Shown here: in pieces, positions 26,140 through 34,847 of the stretch | Layout of the letters: each line of letters starts with the position of its first letter | Position numbering within the stretch: the stretch's first letter is position 1 | NCBI GenBank assembly: GCA_045541375.1 | Contig: JAZQJB010000144.1 | Coordinates: forward strand, 1 to 64,000 | Length of the DNA: 64,000 nt | Direction of reading: 5' to 3' | From: CAG-390 sp045541375 | GTDB taxonomy: Bacteria; Bacillota; Clostridia; Oscillospirales; CAG-272 | Notes under the pieces: generated by a model | The model's database searches: none | What the model was told of the DNA's origin: nothing | Seen by the model: the letters and a program-made list of their open reading frames with translations, nothing else | Position numbers and translations under genes: made by a program

Positions 26140-26346
26140 ATGACAGTAACTAAGGACTCCATCATCGGCGACATCCTTGATCATGATGTTGAAACCGCGC
26201 AGTTCTTCCTTGCAATCGGCATGCATTGTCTTGGCTGCCCCTGTTCTCGTGGCGAGAGCATCGAGCAGGCTTGCGCTGTTCACGGCACAGACGCTGACGC
26301 GCTTGTAAAGTCGATCAACGAATTCCTTGCATCCAAGGGCAACTGA
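26140..26346 (+). CDS. DUF1858 small redox-type protein
   Basis: 68-residue protein of the DUF1858 family (hybrid-cluster-protein-associated redox disulfide domain). The key block is FFLAIGMHCLGCPCSRGES, giving CxxCxC near residues 30-35, followed by a helix EQACAVHGTDADALV. Members are found alone in Clostridia or fused to hybrid cluster proteins. A thiol/disulfide or metal-binding role is proposed, not proven. Consensus promoter and ribosome site indicate high expression. A GC-rich hairpin without a U-tract follows the stop, then trmK, so it may be both a monocistronic and a leader gene. Confidence 0.85.
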   Translation: MTVTKDSIIGDILDHDVETAQFFLAIGMHCLGCPCSRGESIEQACAVHGTDADALVKSINEFLASKGN

Positions 26347-26386
26347 TCCCAATGATTCGGCTGCCGCAAATGCGGCAGCCGGGATC
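26345..26386 (+). other. Strong GC-rich hairpin after the DUF1858 gene
   Basis: 11-bp inner stem (26358-26368 with 26371-26381) plus an outer GATCC/GGATC pairing (26345-26349 with 26382-26386). No U-tract follows, so it is more likely a partial attenuator or mRNA-stabilising hairpin between the highly expressed small gene and trmK than a full terminator. Confidence 0.6.
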
Positions 26387-26413
26387 AAAATTCAACTTAA
26401 AGAGTAATTATTT

Positions 26414-27106
26414 ATGGATAAATATAAAATTGTAGATCTGAGGCTTGCTGTTGCCGCATCTTTTGGCAGACCCGGCAAAAGAGTGGCTGATATCGGAACC
26501 GATCACGCCTCGCTTCCGATATTTCTTGTCGGAAACGCTATTACCGACAGCGCACTGGCGTGTGACATCAATATCGGTCCGATAAATGCTGCGAAGAAAA
26601 ATATTGCAGCCGCAGGTCTTTCTGATAAAATCAAAACCAAGCTCACTGACGGACTTGAAGGCATAGCCGATTTCGAGCCCGAAGATATATATATTCTTGG
26701 AATGGGCGGAGAGCTTATCTGGCGAATTATTGAGAATTCGGAATTACCGCGTCGTGAAGGTGTCCGTTTGATACTGCAGCCCATGACTCACGCACATGAT
26801 CTTCGCCAAGGCCTTTACAGCAACGGTTTTAATATTGTTGATGAAACACTTACTCGCGACCGCGACAGAGTATATCAAATAATAGTTGCGGAATATGACG
26901 GAGTTGTTCGTTCCGCGAGCCAAGCGGAATTATGGCTTGGCAAGCTGAATATTGCCAAGGGTGGCATAGAGCTTGTTGATTTGGCAAAGCTGTATGCCTC
27001 GGCACTTGATAAGAAGATCAAAGGCTACGCTGAAGCGGGCAAGACAGACCACGAAACTTCTGCGCTTTACGAAGCATTCAATGAAATAGCAGGGAGCGGA
27101 AAATAG
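26414..27106 (+). CDS. trmK: tRNA (adenine(22)-N1)-methyltransferase TrmK
   Basis: 230-residue Rossmann SAM methyltransferase. Motif I RVADIGTDHASLPIFLV lies near residue 22, ACDINIGPINAAKKNI near residue 50, and the catalytic-region ILGMGGELIW near residue 95. The short coiled C-terminal domain spans residues 170-230. The family methylates N1 of A22 in tRNA-Ser and similar tRNAs. It is followed 2 bases later by the Nif3-like gene, the standard trmK-nif3 pairing of Firmicutes. Confidence 0.92.
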   Translation: MDKYKIVDLRLAVAASFGRPGKRVADIGTDHASLPIFLVGNAITDSALACDINIGPINAAKKNIAAAGLSDKIKTKLTDGLEGIADFEPEDIYILGMGGELIWRIIENSELPRREGVRLILQPMTHAHDLRQGLYSNGFNIVDETLTRDRDRVYQIIVAEYDGVVRSASQAELWLGKLNIAKGGIELVDLAKLYASALDKKIKGYAEAGKTDHETSALYEAFNEIAGSGK

Positions 27107-27108
27107 CT

Positions 27109-27888
27109 ATGACACTAATTGAATTATATAATCATCTTGAATCATTATTACTGCCGCTCGATATTGAAGGAATTGACAGCGATGGCATACATGTGTTGCC
27201 TGATCCTGACCGTCAAGTAAAGAAGGTCTTGATCGCCCTTGATCCTTACGAAACGGCAGTTAATGCTGCTATTGATGGTGGATACGATCTTTTGCTTACA
27301 CACCATCCGCTTTTCTGGGGGGAACCTGTTCCCAATACGCCGCCCGAAAGATGGTACAACAAACTTTTAGAAGCCAAAGTCGCATCATTTTCCTTTCACA
27401 TAAGGCTTGATAAAGCTATCGGTGGAGTCAATGATATTTTGGCGCGTTTGTTGGAACTCGAAGTTATTGAGCCTTTTGATGATCCCGAAATTCCCGCAAT
27501 CGGAAGAATCGGTACATTAAAAAATGAAATGACCGAACGTGAGCTTGCAGAGTTTGTCAAATCTAAGCTTGATGCTCAAAGTGTTACCTACACTCTGTTG
27601 CCCGATGGCAGAAAGATCAAAAAAGTTGCAGTTCTTGGCGGTTCGGCATCCGATGCAATCGCTACCGCAGCGGAAGCCGGTGCCGATGCTATTGTTGGCG
27701 GTGAATTCAAGCATCATACCTATGGATATGCTGCTGTTGAAGGCGCGGGACGAGGAATCGCTTTGATTGAAGCGGGACATTACCACACCGAAGCACCTGT
27801 TTGTGAAAGACTGCGCGAGCTTGTACTTGAAGCTATTCCCGCAGCTCAAGTCGATATTTTAGCTTGCAATAACACATTAGTTTTATAA
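27109..27888 (+). CDS. Nif3-like dinuclear metal centre protein
   Basis: 259-residue NIF3/YqfO family protein. The metal-binding block LLLTHHPLFWGE near residue 62 and the late IEAGHYHTEAP near residue 220 supply the His and Glu ligands of the two-metal site. The proteins form toroidal hexamers, and the reaction is still disputed (GTP cyclohydrolase I type 2 has been proposed). It is the short form, without the middle PII-like insert. It sits 2 bases after trmK, the conserved pair, and is co-transcribed. Confidence 0.9.
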   Translation: MTLIELYNHLESLLLPLDIEGIDSDGIHVLPDPDRQVKKVLIALDPYETAVNAAIDGGYDLLLTHHPLFWGEPVPNTPPERWYNKLLEAKVASFSFHIRLDKAIGGVNDILARLLELEVIEPFDDPEIPAIGRIGTLKNEMTERELAEFVKSKLDAQSVTYTLLPDGRKIKKVAVLGGSASDAIATAAEAGADAIVGGEFKHHTYGYAAVEGAGRGIALIEAGHYHTEAPVCERLRELVLEAIPAAQVDILACNNTLVL

Positions 27889-27905
27889 ATTTTGGAGGAA
27901 TAATT

Positions 27906-28583
27906 ATGACATACGTAATCTCTAACCCTCACGGTTCTTATACACAATTTGTCAGATTGCTTGAAGTGATCGATTTTTCAAAGAATGACGTTATGTTCGT
28001 TCTCGGCGACATCGTCGACTACGGCAGCGAGCCTATGGATCTTCTTTGCGATCTTTCTTTCAGAGAAAATATCTGGGCTATTTCGGGTGAGCATGACAGA
28101 CTCGCATACAGAATGCTTAAGGGCTTCGACGATATGCTCAAAAACGGCGGAACACCCGATGCGGATTATATTGCCGAAATGACTGAATGGATGGCAAACG
28201 GCGGCAAGAGCACCCTTGATACCTTCAGAACCCTCGACAACGAGATGAGGGAAGGCGTTCTTGAGTACCTCGAAGATCTTCCTGCCTATGAATTAATGAC
28301 CGCAGGAGGCAAGGAGTGGCTTCTTGTACACTCCGGTATTGATGGCTACGATCCCGATGTTGATTTTGAGGACTATGAAGCCGATGCATTTTCTGCTGAC
28401 GAATGCCTTAGAAAAATCGACGGTTATACAGTAGTTTGCGGACACGCACCTACAACTGAAAACTATTCTTGTGACGGAAAGATCTACAAGGGCGATGGCT
28501 TTGTAGCAATCGACTGCGGCGCAGGTCGCGGCGGTAAGCTTGCTTGCTTCTGCCTTGATAACGGTGAGGAATACTATGTCTGA
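27906..28583 (+). CDS. PPP-type metallophosphoesterase with altered motifs
   Basis: 225-residue calcineurin-like protein. The order of PPP motifs is intact but three key positions differ. Motif I reads SNPHG (residues 6-10; the family has D-x-H-G). Motif II reads GDIVDYG (34-40; usually GDxxDRG). Motif III reads GEHDR (61-65; usually GNH-D/E). VHSGIDGY and CGHAPT supply the late His ligands. It may bind metals differently, prefer another phosphoester or be regulatory. The family hydrolyses phospho-Ser/Thr, diadenosine tetraphosphate or small phosphodiesters. It lies between the Nif3-like gene and rlmD. Strong ribosome site (GGAGGAA). Confidence 0.8.
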   Translation: MTYVISNPHGSYTQFVRLLEVIDFSKNDVMFVLGDIVDYGSEPMDLLCDLSFRENIWAISGEHDRLAYRMLKGFDDMLKNGGTPDADYIAEMTEWMANGGKSTLDTFRTLDNEMREGVLEYLEDLPAYELMTAGGKEWLLVHSGIDGYDPDVDFEDYEADAFSADECLRKIDGYTVVCGHAPTTENYSCDGKIYKGDGFVAIDCGAGRGGKLACFCLDNGEEYYV

Positions 28584-29967
28584 TATCAAAAAGAATGATA
28601 TCGTTGAACTTGATATTACTGCAGTCAGCAATCTCGGTTACGGCGTTGGAAGAACATCGGACGGAAAAGTCGTCTTTACTCCCGGAACCGTAACAGGAGA
28701 GAGAGCTGAAGTCAAGATCATCAAGATCACAAAAGGTTATCTCGTAGGTAAACTGCAAAGAATTCTCACAGCTTCGCCTTTACGCGATTCCGGAAACGAA
28801 TGTACTGCTCCCGCTACTTGCGGCGGTTGTGCATACAGATTTATTAACTATGAGCACGAGCTTGAATTGAAAAAGCAGAATGTGCGCTCTGAATTCGACA
28901 AGGCAGGGCTTCAACCCGTTACCGTTCTTGATACAGCATACGTGCGTGACGGCGACGGAAATGCCGTTGTATGGCATTACAGAAATAAGGCACAATATCG
29001 CTTTGCTAAAGTCGGCGATAAGGTTACAGCGGGATTCTACGCTTCGGGAACACATCGTGTTATCGGTAACGAAGCCTGCCCGCTTCAGCCTCCGATATTC
29101 GGTGAGATCGCGCAGACTGTATGTAACTTCGCCGAGAAATATAATATTTCCGTTTACGATGAAGTGAGTGGAAAAGGGCTTCTTCGCCATTTGTATATCA
29201 GAAGCGGCGCGGGTGATAACGGGGAGATATGTGTTTGCCTTGTTATCAACGGCAAGGACTTTCTGTACTCCGAAAGCTTCGTTGATCTGTTGACTTATAA
29301 ATTCAGCAGAATCGTCGGCATTGTAATTAATATAAACCAAATGAATTCAAACCTCATTCTCGGAAATGAGTACAAGACTCTTTGGGGCAAATGCGGAATA
29401 TCCGACGTTTTCTGCGGTGTGGAACTCGATGTTTCACCCGCGGCGTTCTATCAAGTCAACCACGATGCCGCAGAACTGCTTTGCAAAACCGCCGCTGACA
29501 TTGCCGATCTTAAAGGTGACGAGCACCTTCTTGACCTCTATTGCGGTATCGGAAGTGTTGGCCTTTCGATGGCGCATCGTGTTCGCAGATTGACGGGCGT
29601 AGAAATCGTTCCGCAAGCAGTCGAATGCGCGATCAAAAATGCCGAAAGAGCCGGTATTGCAAATGCCAAATTTGTTTGCGCGGATTCTGCTGACGGCGCC
29701 GCAGACATTCTTGCCAAAGCCGACGAACTCCCCGATATTGTCGTCCTCGATCCCCCGAGAAAAGGCTGTGCACCGGAACTTCTCGATTCACTTAACAATG
29801 CAGGCATCAAAAAGATAGTATATATCTCTTGCAATCCCGCAACTCTCGCACGTGACTGTTCACATCTCGCACAACAAGGTTGGAATATCGGAGAAGTGCA
29901 TCCGGTCGACCTTTTCCCGCGAACGGGGCATGTCGAGAGCGTTGTTCTTTTGCAGAAAGAGAAATGA
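28576..29967 (+). CDS. rlmD: 23S rRNA (uracil-C5)-methyltransferase, RlmD/RumA-type
   Basis: 463 residues with an N-terminal TRAM domain (1-60) and the [4Fe-4S] ligands CTAPATCGGC (CX5CX2C, near residue 77) plus a fourth Cys in NEACPLQ near residue 160. The SAM domain has LLDLYCGIGSVGLSMA near residue 320, DPPRKGC near 390, and the catalytic nucleophile motif SCNPATLARD near 415. It methylates uridine in 23S rRNA (U747/U1939 type). The exact site cannot be told, because Gram-positive RlmCD enzymes do both. ATG 28576 overlaps the upstream stop. Confidence 0.92.
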   Translation: MSDIKKNDIVELDITAVSNLGYGVGRTSDGKVVFTPGTVTGERAEVKIIKITKGYLVGKLQRILTASPLRDSGNECTAPATCGGCAYRFINYEHELELKKQNVRSEFDKAGLQPVTVLDTAYVRDGDGNAVVWHYRNKAQYRFAKVGDKVTAGFYASGTHRVIGNEACPLQPPIFGEIAQTVCNFAEKYNISVYDEVSGKGLLRHLYIRSGAGDNGEICVCLVINGKDFLYSESFVDLLTYKFSRIVGIVININQMNSNLILGNEYKTLWGKCGISDVFCGVELDVSPAAFYQVNHDAAELLCKTAADIADLKGDEHLLDLYCGIGSVGLSMAHRVRRLTGVEIVPQAVECAIKNAERAGIANAKFVCADSADGAADILAKADELPDIVVLDPPRKGCAPELLDSLNNAGIKKIVYISCNPATLARDCSHLAQQGWNIGEVHPVDLFPRTGHVESVVLLQKEK

Positions 29968-30311
29968 TTCACCATATGAAACTTCATCCAGCTCCTTTTG
30001 AAATGATAAAGAGCGGTAAAAAGACAATTGAATTGCGTCTGTATGATGATAAGCGTCAAAAAATCAAAGTCGGTGATGAGATTGTTTTTACGAATACGGT
30101 TACCGATGAAAAACTACCAACACGTGTTCTGAAACTGCATCATTTTGATTCTTTCGAGGAATTGTATAAATTCTTACCTTTATTGCAATGCGGATATACA
30201 AGTGAGAATGTCGTGATGGCGACACCTACTGATATGGAGCGGTATTATTCTGTGGAAGAACAGGATGCATACGGCGTAGTTGGTATCGAACTATGCTATT
30301 TAAAGATTTAG
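29964..30311 (+). CDS. ASCH domain protein
   Basis: 115-residue protein (MIHHMKLHPAPFEMIKSGKK) with the ASCH/PUA-like pattern: KTIELRLYDDKRQKIKVGDEIVF (taken in pieces), then a C-terminal YGVVGIEL strand. ASCH domains bind RNA or nucleosides. Some are N4-acetylcytidine amidohydrolases (YqfB) and others may act as co-activators. The start overlaps the rlmD stop (ATGA), making it the last gene of the trmK-nif3-PPP-rlmD unit and supporting an RNA-related role. The exact reaction is unknown. Confidence 0.82.
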   Translation: MIHHMKLHPAPFEMIKSGKKTIELRLYDDKRQKIKVGDEIVFTNTVTDEKLPTRVLKLHHFDSFEELYKFLPLLQCGYTSENVVMATPTDMERYYSVEEQDAYGVVGIELCYLKI

Positions 30312-30356
30312 AGAGGACTTTAGAAAGTGAATTTTCGATAAGTTTTTATCGCGAAA

Positions 30357-30386
30357 TTTACAATAGCTCTTGTGAAATTGTAAAAT
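30357..30386 (+). promoter_or_regulatory. Possible promoter before the 30-40 kb cluster
   Basis: TTTACA (30357-30362), 18 bases, TAAAAT (30381-30386), with a TTGGAG ribosome site next to it. The match is weak, and the -10 element is too close to the start codon at 30400 for a long leader. Confidence 0.35.
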
Positions 30387-30399
30387 TGGAGAATGCTAT

Positions 30400-31305
30400 A
30401 TGGAAAACAACAACAAATTTTCGAGCTCTGTTACAAGTTTGGTAAATAAAGCTACGGGAATAGGAAAGAAAGCTGCTACTGATATTTCAATAGGAGCCAA
30501 AAACATTTCGGAGTATACCAAAAAGGCTTTGGAAGAGCAACGTAGAAAAAAGTATAATCCGCTATTTCCTGATGCGTATTTATCTGATGCATTTAGATTA
30601 CCCAAGGTGATTGAGATAGTGGATGCTTCAGTTAGAGCTAACATTGATGTTTGTGATGGCGCGATAGGATGGACGGATAAAATCAATGATGTAGAAGTGT
30701 TGCATATTTATGATTCCTATGTCGTTGACAGCGGTCTGTCTTTTGTACCGTACGCTAAATGTGATACCATTTACTGTGTGGATAATTTTAACAAAAATCT
30801 GTTTATTAGCATAGAAAATATTTTTGAACGTGCTACTAATGAGAAATTAGCAGAATTAGAGAATATTGCATATTCACTTGGTGCGAAAAGTTGTTCAGTG
30901 GAAATAATTGAATCGAGTTCTGAGTCTAATATCGGAAAACTTGGAAGTTCAGTAAAGTCTGCTAAACTCTCTGCAAGCGAAGATGTATCATTGAGTTCAA
31001 AAACTCGAAAAGAAAACAGAGGAACTACGGTTTCGTATTTCGAGGGCAATAACACGCCCAAAGAACCTACTCTTAAATGGTTCGCTTATGATGACAACAT
31101 TAATAATTTGATTTCAATGCGTTGTTCCGGAAATAATTCTATAAAGTCGAAGGTTTTAGAATTCAAAGGTTCAGCGTCAGCAACAATGTCACAGAAAACA
31201 GCGTGCGTGATTGATTCTCTTTTAAAAGTTAAGGGTAGTATGTCATACGAGAAGCAAGCGGTTAAAGAACATAGCAGCAAATTGATTTTTGCGATTGAGT
31301 TTTAA
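30400..31305 (+). CDS. Unknown AT-rich protein
   Basis: 301 residues, not recognised. The N-terminal 50 residues (SVTSLVNKATGIGKKAATDI and a repeat of Lys/Ala) look like an amphipathic helix of the kind seen at the start of Firmicute membrane-associated or double-helix proteins. The rest is mixed with serine-rich stretches (IIESSSESNIGKL). No Cys/His cluster or membrane segment is seen. The third-codon composition is visibly more A/T-rich than its neighbours, suggesting later acquisition. The next gene starts 3 bases after its stop, so it is the first gene of the cluster. Confidence 0.6.
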   Translation: MENNNKFSSSVTSLVNKATGIGKKAATDISIGAKNISEYTKKALEEQRRKKYNPLFPDAYLSDAFRLPKVIEIVDASVRANIDVCDGAIGWTDKINDVEVLHIYDSYVVDSGLSFVPYAKCDTIYCVDNFNKNLFISIENIFERATNEKLAELENIAYSLGAKSCSVEIIESSSESNIGKLGSSVKSAKLSASEDVSLSSKTRKENRGTTVSYFEGNNTPKEPTLKWFAYDDNINNLISMRCSGNNSIKSKVLEFKGSASATMSQKTACVIDSLLKVKGSMSYEKQAVKEHSSKLIFAIEF

Positions 31306-31307
31306 CA

Positions 31308-32477
31308 ATGATAAATAATAATTATGACATCGCCGTTTGCGGCGGTGGCTTTGGCGGAATTTCTGCCGCACTTGCTGCGGCAAGAGAAGGAAAGAAAGTA
31401 ATTCTTTTTGAAAAAGAATACATACTTGGCGGTCTTGGTACTGCCGGATTGGTAACTATATATCTGCCGCTATGTGACGGAGTAGGCCATCAGGTCTCTT
31501 TTGGCATAGCGGAAGAACTATTGCGCCTTTCTATCAAATACGGCGCAGAAGCAAAATATCCCGAAAACTGGCTTGACGGTATCGGAACAAAAACGGCTGA
31601 TGACAAGCGTTTTCAGGTTCAATATAACGCGCAGGTCTTTGCGATCCTTGCCGAACAGCTTTTGACGGAATCAGGTGTTGACATTCTTTACGGAAGCTAT
31701 GTAGTTGACACTTCTGTTATTGACGGTAAGATCAAGTCGCTGTTTGTCGAGAATAAATCGGGACGCACAGAGTACTGCGTTAATTCCGTTGTAGATTCCA
31801 CAGGTGACGCCGATATTGCTAAATTTGCCGGTGCGCCGACAGAAACCTATAAGCTCGGAAATCTGCTCGCCGCTTGGTATTATTTTACCGATGAAAGCGG
31901 ATACAAGCTCAAGATGCTCGGTGGTTCCAAGATCCCGAAGAAACTCCCCGAATGTGAAAAAAAGCGCGAGATGTACGCGAAGAGATATGCGGCACTTGAA
32001 GCCGAAGAGCTTTCGGAAATGACTCTGTCCTCCCACGATCAGATACTTTATGATTGGCTTGAACGCAGAAAGACGAATCCGAATGCGGTCATTTCAACTA
32101 TCGCAACAATTCCGCAGGTGCGAATGACCCGAAGGATTGTCGGGGATTATACCCTTACCTATGACGAAATGCATACCCGTTTTGATGATTCCATCGGTAT
32201 GGTTTCCGATTGGCGCAAGCGAGGCCCGATATTCGAGGTCCCGTTCAGGACACTTCATAATTCCTGCATCAAGAATCTGATCATGGCTGGAAGATGTACC
32301 TCTGTTGATGACGAGTTGTGGGACGTTATGCGAGTGATTCCTTGCTGTGCCGTCACAGGTCAGGCGGCAGGAATCGCGGCTTCGATAACAGATGATTTTT
32401 CGTCAATAGATATTGCGGAGCTTCAAAGAAAGCTTGAAGCCAATGGAGTTGTTATTCACGAAGAATCGATTATTTAA
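31308..32477 (+). CDS. FAD-dependent oxidoreductase (PF12831-like), first copy
   Basis: 389 residues with the N-terminal dinucleotide motif AVCGGGFGGISAALAAAREGK near residue 6, ending in the acidic residue of ILFEKEY. The family-typical GGLGTAGLVTIYLP follows at about 40, then the second nucleotide-side block VVDSTGDADIAKFAGAP near residue 165, and a late NLIMAGRCTSVDDELWDVMRV near residue 325. Such enzymes are found beside polysaccharide- and sugar-catabolism genes, and their substrates are mostly unknown. A second, separate member is encoded at 37840. Confidence 0.82.
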   Translation: MINNNYDIAVCGGGFGGISAALAAAREGKKVILFEKEYILGGLGTAGLVTIYLPLCDGVGHQVSFGIAEELLRLSIKYGAEAKYPENWLDGIGTKTADDKRFQVQYNAQVFAILAEQLLTESGVDILYGSYVVDTSVIDGKIKSLFVENKSGRTEYCVNSVVDSTGDADIAKFAGAPTETYKLGNLLAAWYYFTDESGYKLKMLGGSKIPKKLPECEKKREMYAKRYAALEAEELSEMTLSSHDQILYDWLERRKTNPNAVISTIATIPQVRMTRRIVGDYTLTYDEMHTRFDDSIGMVSDWRKRGPIFEVPFRTLHNSCIKNLIMAGRCTSVDDELWDVMRVIPCCAVTGQAAGIAASITDDFSSIDIAELQRKLEANGVVIHEESII

Positions 32478-32488
32478 GGATGTTTGTT

Positions 32489-33439
32489 ATGAAGAAAATA
32501 CTTAAATTTATTGGGAAATTAATTATGTTTGTAATTATCGGTATTCTCTCACTGTTTCTTGTGACTATCATAGGTCTTAACATTGCAAAGCACTTTATTT
32601 ACAGCGATTATTATTCTATCAAAAACGATGTATGCAAGAATCCCGGTCTGAACGACGGATTCGTTTGCCAAGGCATAGCAGTGAGTGAAGAAGACAACGT
32701 GATTCTTGTTTGCGGATATATGAAGGATAAAACGAATTCAAGGATCTACGTTACAGATTTTGATAGCAACTCTTATTACGTTGAGCTTACCCGTGATGGG
32801 GAGAAGTACACGGGTCACGCGGGTGGACTTGCAATTACCGGTGACACAGTCTATATTGCAAACGCAAAAAAGATCTATTCTTTCCCGCTCGAGAGTGTTC
32901 TCTCCGCAAGTAACGGAGATATAGTTGATATCGGCTCGGGTACAAAGGTAAATACTAATGCATCCTTTGTTTATACCGATGAAGAGTATCTTTACGTTGG
33001 CGAATTCCACGACGGTGGAAAATACGTGATCGAAAATCACGAGCACGAAACGGCAGAGGGAACGCACTATGCGATATGCACAAAATATGCGTTGAGAGAC
33101 CTTGAAACTCCGATAGCGGTTTATACTCTGAGAAACAATGTGCAAGGTATCTGCTTCACTCCAAACGGAAAGGTCGTTTTGTCAACCTCATATGGATTGA
33201 CAGACACGATTTATTATGTTTATGATCTCGATTCCGCTGCGGATTCGGGCTTGACATTTGATGGTGCACCCGTGTATTATCTCGATGACCTCGAAAAAGA
33301 GATCCACGGACCTGCAATGGGCGAGGATCTTGATTACTTTAATGGCAGAATCATAACTCTTACCGAAAGTGCGTCTCAAAAGTACATATTCGGTAAATTC
33401 TTTGGTGCGACAAAGATCGTTGGCTTAAAAATAGATTGA
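32489..33439 (+). CDS. Membrane-anchored propeller-like protein, unknown function
   Basis: 316 residues. One N-terminal membrane segment (about 8-32, FIGKLIMFVIIGILSLFLV) is followed by an extracellular domain built of repeated beta-strand units (GIAVSEEDNVILVCGY, GGLAITGDTVYIAN, YTDEEYLYVGEF, GICFTPNGKVVLSTSYG), about 50 residues apart. This pattern suits a five- or six-bladed beta-propeller. No catalytic motif was identified. ATG 32489 is preferred over 32480 because AAGGA at 32477 is well placed for it. It is the only gene of the cluster that is clearly outside the membrane and may sense or bind the substrate (inference). Confidence 0.65.
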   Translation: MKKILKFIGKLIMFVIIGILSLFLVTIIGLNIAKHFIYSDYYSIKNDVCKNPGLNDGFVCQGIAVSEEDNVILVCGYMKDKTNSRIYVTDFDSNSYYVELTRDGEKYTGHAGGLAITGDTVYIANAKKIYSFPLESVLSASNGDIVDIGSGTKVNTNASFVYTDEEYLYVGEFHDGGKYVIENHEHETAEGTHYAICTKYALRDLETPIAVYTLRNNVQGICFTPNGKVVLSTSYGLTDTIYYVYDLDSAADSGLTFDGAPVYYLDDLEKEIHGPAMGEDLDYFNGRIITLTESASQKYIFGKFFGATKIVGLKID

Positions 33440-33449
33440 GGAAGACATT

Positions 33450-34835
33450 ATGAGAAAAGTTACCGATTATGTAATTGTAATATCTGATAACGCTTCGGAA
33501 AACGAGCGCAGAGCAGCGGCGTTCATTCGCGACAATGTTCGACTAGTTTGCGGGAAGATCCTACCCATAATTAACGATACCGAAGAGCCTCGCAATAACG
33601 AAATAGTCGTTGGTGAAACTAGCAGAGAACAACTTGACGGTTTAGTTTTCAAGCGTTACAGAGACTCTATGACGGGCGGAATCTGGGAATATGTAATCAA
33701 AGCTGTCGGTGATAGATTATATCTCACAGGTCTTGGTTGCGCGCCTGAGAGCGAGGGAGCGTATACGTCTGCATACAAGCATCTTGACGACGGAAAAATC
33801 GGCACGGTCATGGCCGCCTATCATTTCGTCGAAGATATTCTCGGTTACGATTTCATTTACAGTTCGTATATTGATATTCCGATTAATCCCGATATAATGA
33901 TTCCCGAAAGTTATCATTATGAGTTTACAAGAGAAGCCTTGAGAGCGAAGGATCCGATTCTGTACGAAGGCGCGGCATTCTATACTCTCCACGGCGCAGA
34001 GGAGCTCCATTGCAATATGGGCGGTATGATCTTCAAATCAAAATCTGGCAAGATTGCAGTCATCGACGGCGGACGTGTTCCCGATACCGATAGATTCATC
34101 CGCATTCTGCAAAAGATCAGCGGCAGGGAAGTGCCTCACGTTGATGCTTGGCTTTTCTCTCACTTGCATTGCGATCATTACGGAGTGTATTATACTCTGT
34201 GTTCGGATGAAAAGTATCGCGGAAAGGTGACTGTCGGAACATTCTATTGCAATCTTCTTACCGAAGACTTTTACACTAAACTTTCAAGAGAGAAGGTTAA
34301 TAATGCCGGTATGATCAGATCGGCTATGATTTCTCCTGATTCTCCGACAGGCGCAAAGGTAGTCACCGTAAAGAAAGGCGACATCGTCGCACTTGATGAG
34401 ATAGAGTTTGAAGTTATTCATGTCCCGGATATTTCTATGGCAGAATATATGAATATGAATGATTCAAGCGTTGTTTACAAGATGACCTATGACGGCAAGC
34501 AGACAATGATGCTCCTTGGCGACGCGGAGTGGGTGTGCAGTAACGATCTTGTAGAAAATTGCGCGGGCAAGCTCAAGAGTGATATAGTGCAGGTTGGTCA
34601 TCACGGGTGCGGAAATGTATCTGCAGAGTGTTATGAGCTAATTGACGCTGACGCCTATATTTGGCCTATCGGTGAAAAATTCTGGTACAGCGATTGCGGC
34701 GAAGGTCTTAACACGCACAACACGGGCGTTATCAAAAGCCGCGCGTATATGATGAGAAAAAATCCGAATATGAAAAACGTATATGTGGTAATGGATGATA
34801 TTATGTCCACTCCATTACCAATGACAATATATTAA
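33450..34835 (+). CDS. Glycosidase-N-like domain fused to metallo-beta-lactamase fold
   Basis: 461 residues. Residues 1-165 resemble the N-terminal domain of alpha-glucuronidases and related proteins: NNEIVVGETSREQ, WEYVIKAVGDRLYLTG near 79-94, and AAYHFVEDILGYDFIY at 122-137. Residues 175-461 are a metallo-beta-lactamase fold with the zinc motif HLHCDH at 238-243, MLLGDAEW near 350, and DIVQVGHHGCG near 385, the last resembling ComEC-type and phosphodiesterase MBL proteins. No signal peptide, hence cytoplasmic. The combination suggests hydrolysis in a carbohydrate- or phosphodiester-containing ligand. The next gene follows after 12 bases. Confidence 0.72.
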   Translation: MRKVTDYVIVISDNASENERRAAAFIRDNVRLVCGKILPIINDTEEPRNNEIVVGETSREQLDGLVFKRYRDSMTGGIWEYVIKAVGDRLYLTGLGCAPESEGAYTSAYKHLDDGKIGTVMAAYHFVEDILGYDFIYSSYIDIPINPDIMIPESYHYEFTREALRAKDPILYEGAAFYTLHGAEELHCNMGGMIFKSKSGKIAVIDGGRVPDTDRFIRILQKISGREVPHVDAWLFSHLHCDHYGVYYTLCSDEKYRGKVTVGTFYCNLLTEDFYTKLSREKVNNAGMIRSAMISPDSPTGAKVVTVKKGDIVALDEIEFEVIHVPDISMAEYMNMNDSSVVYKMTYDGKQTMMLLGDAEWVCSNDLVENCAGKLKSDIVQVGHHGCGNVSAECYELIDADAYIWPIGEKFWYSDCGEGLNTHNTGVIKSRAYMMRKNPNMKNVYVVMDDIMSTPLPMTIY

Positions 34836-34847
34836 GGAGAACCAATT

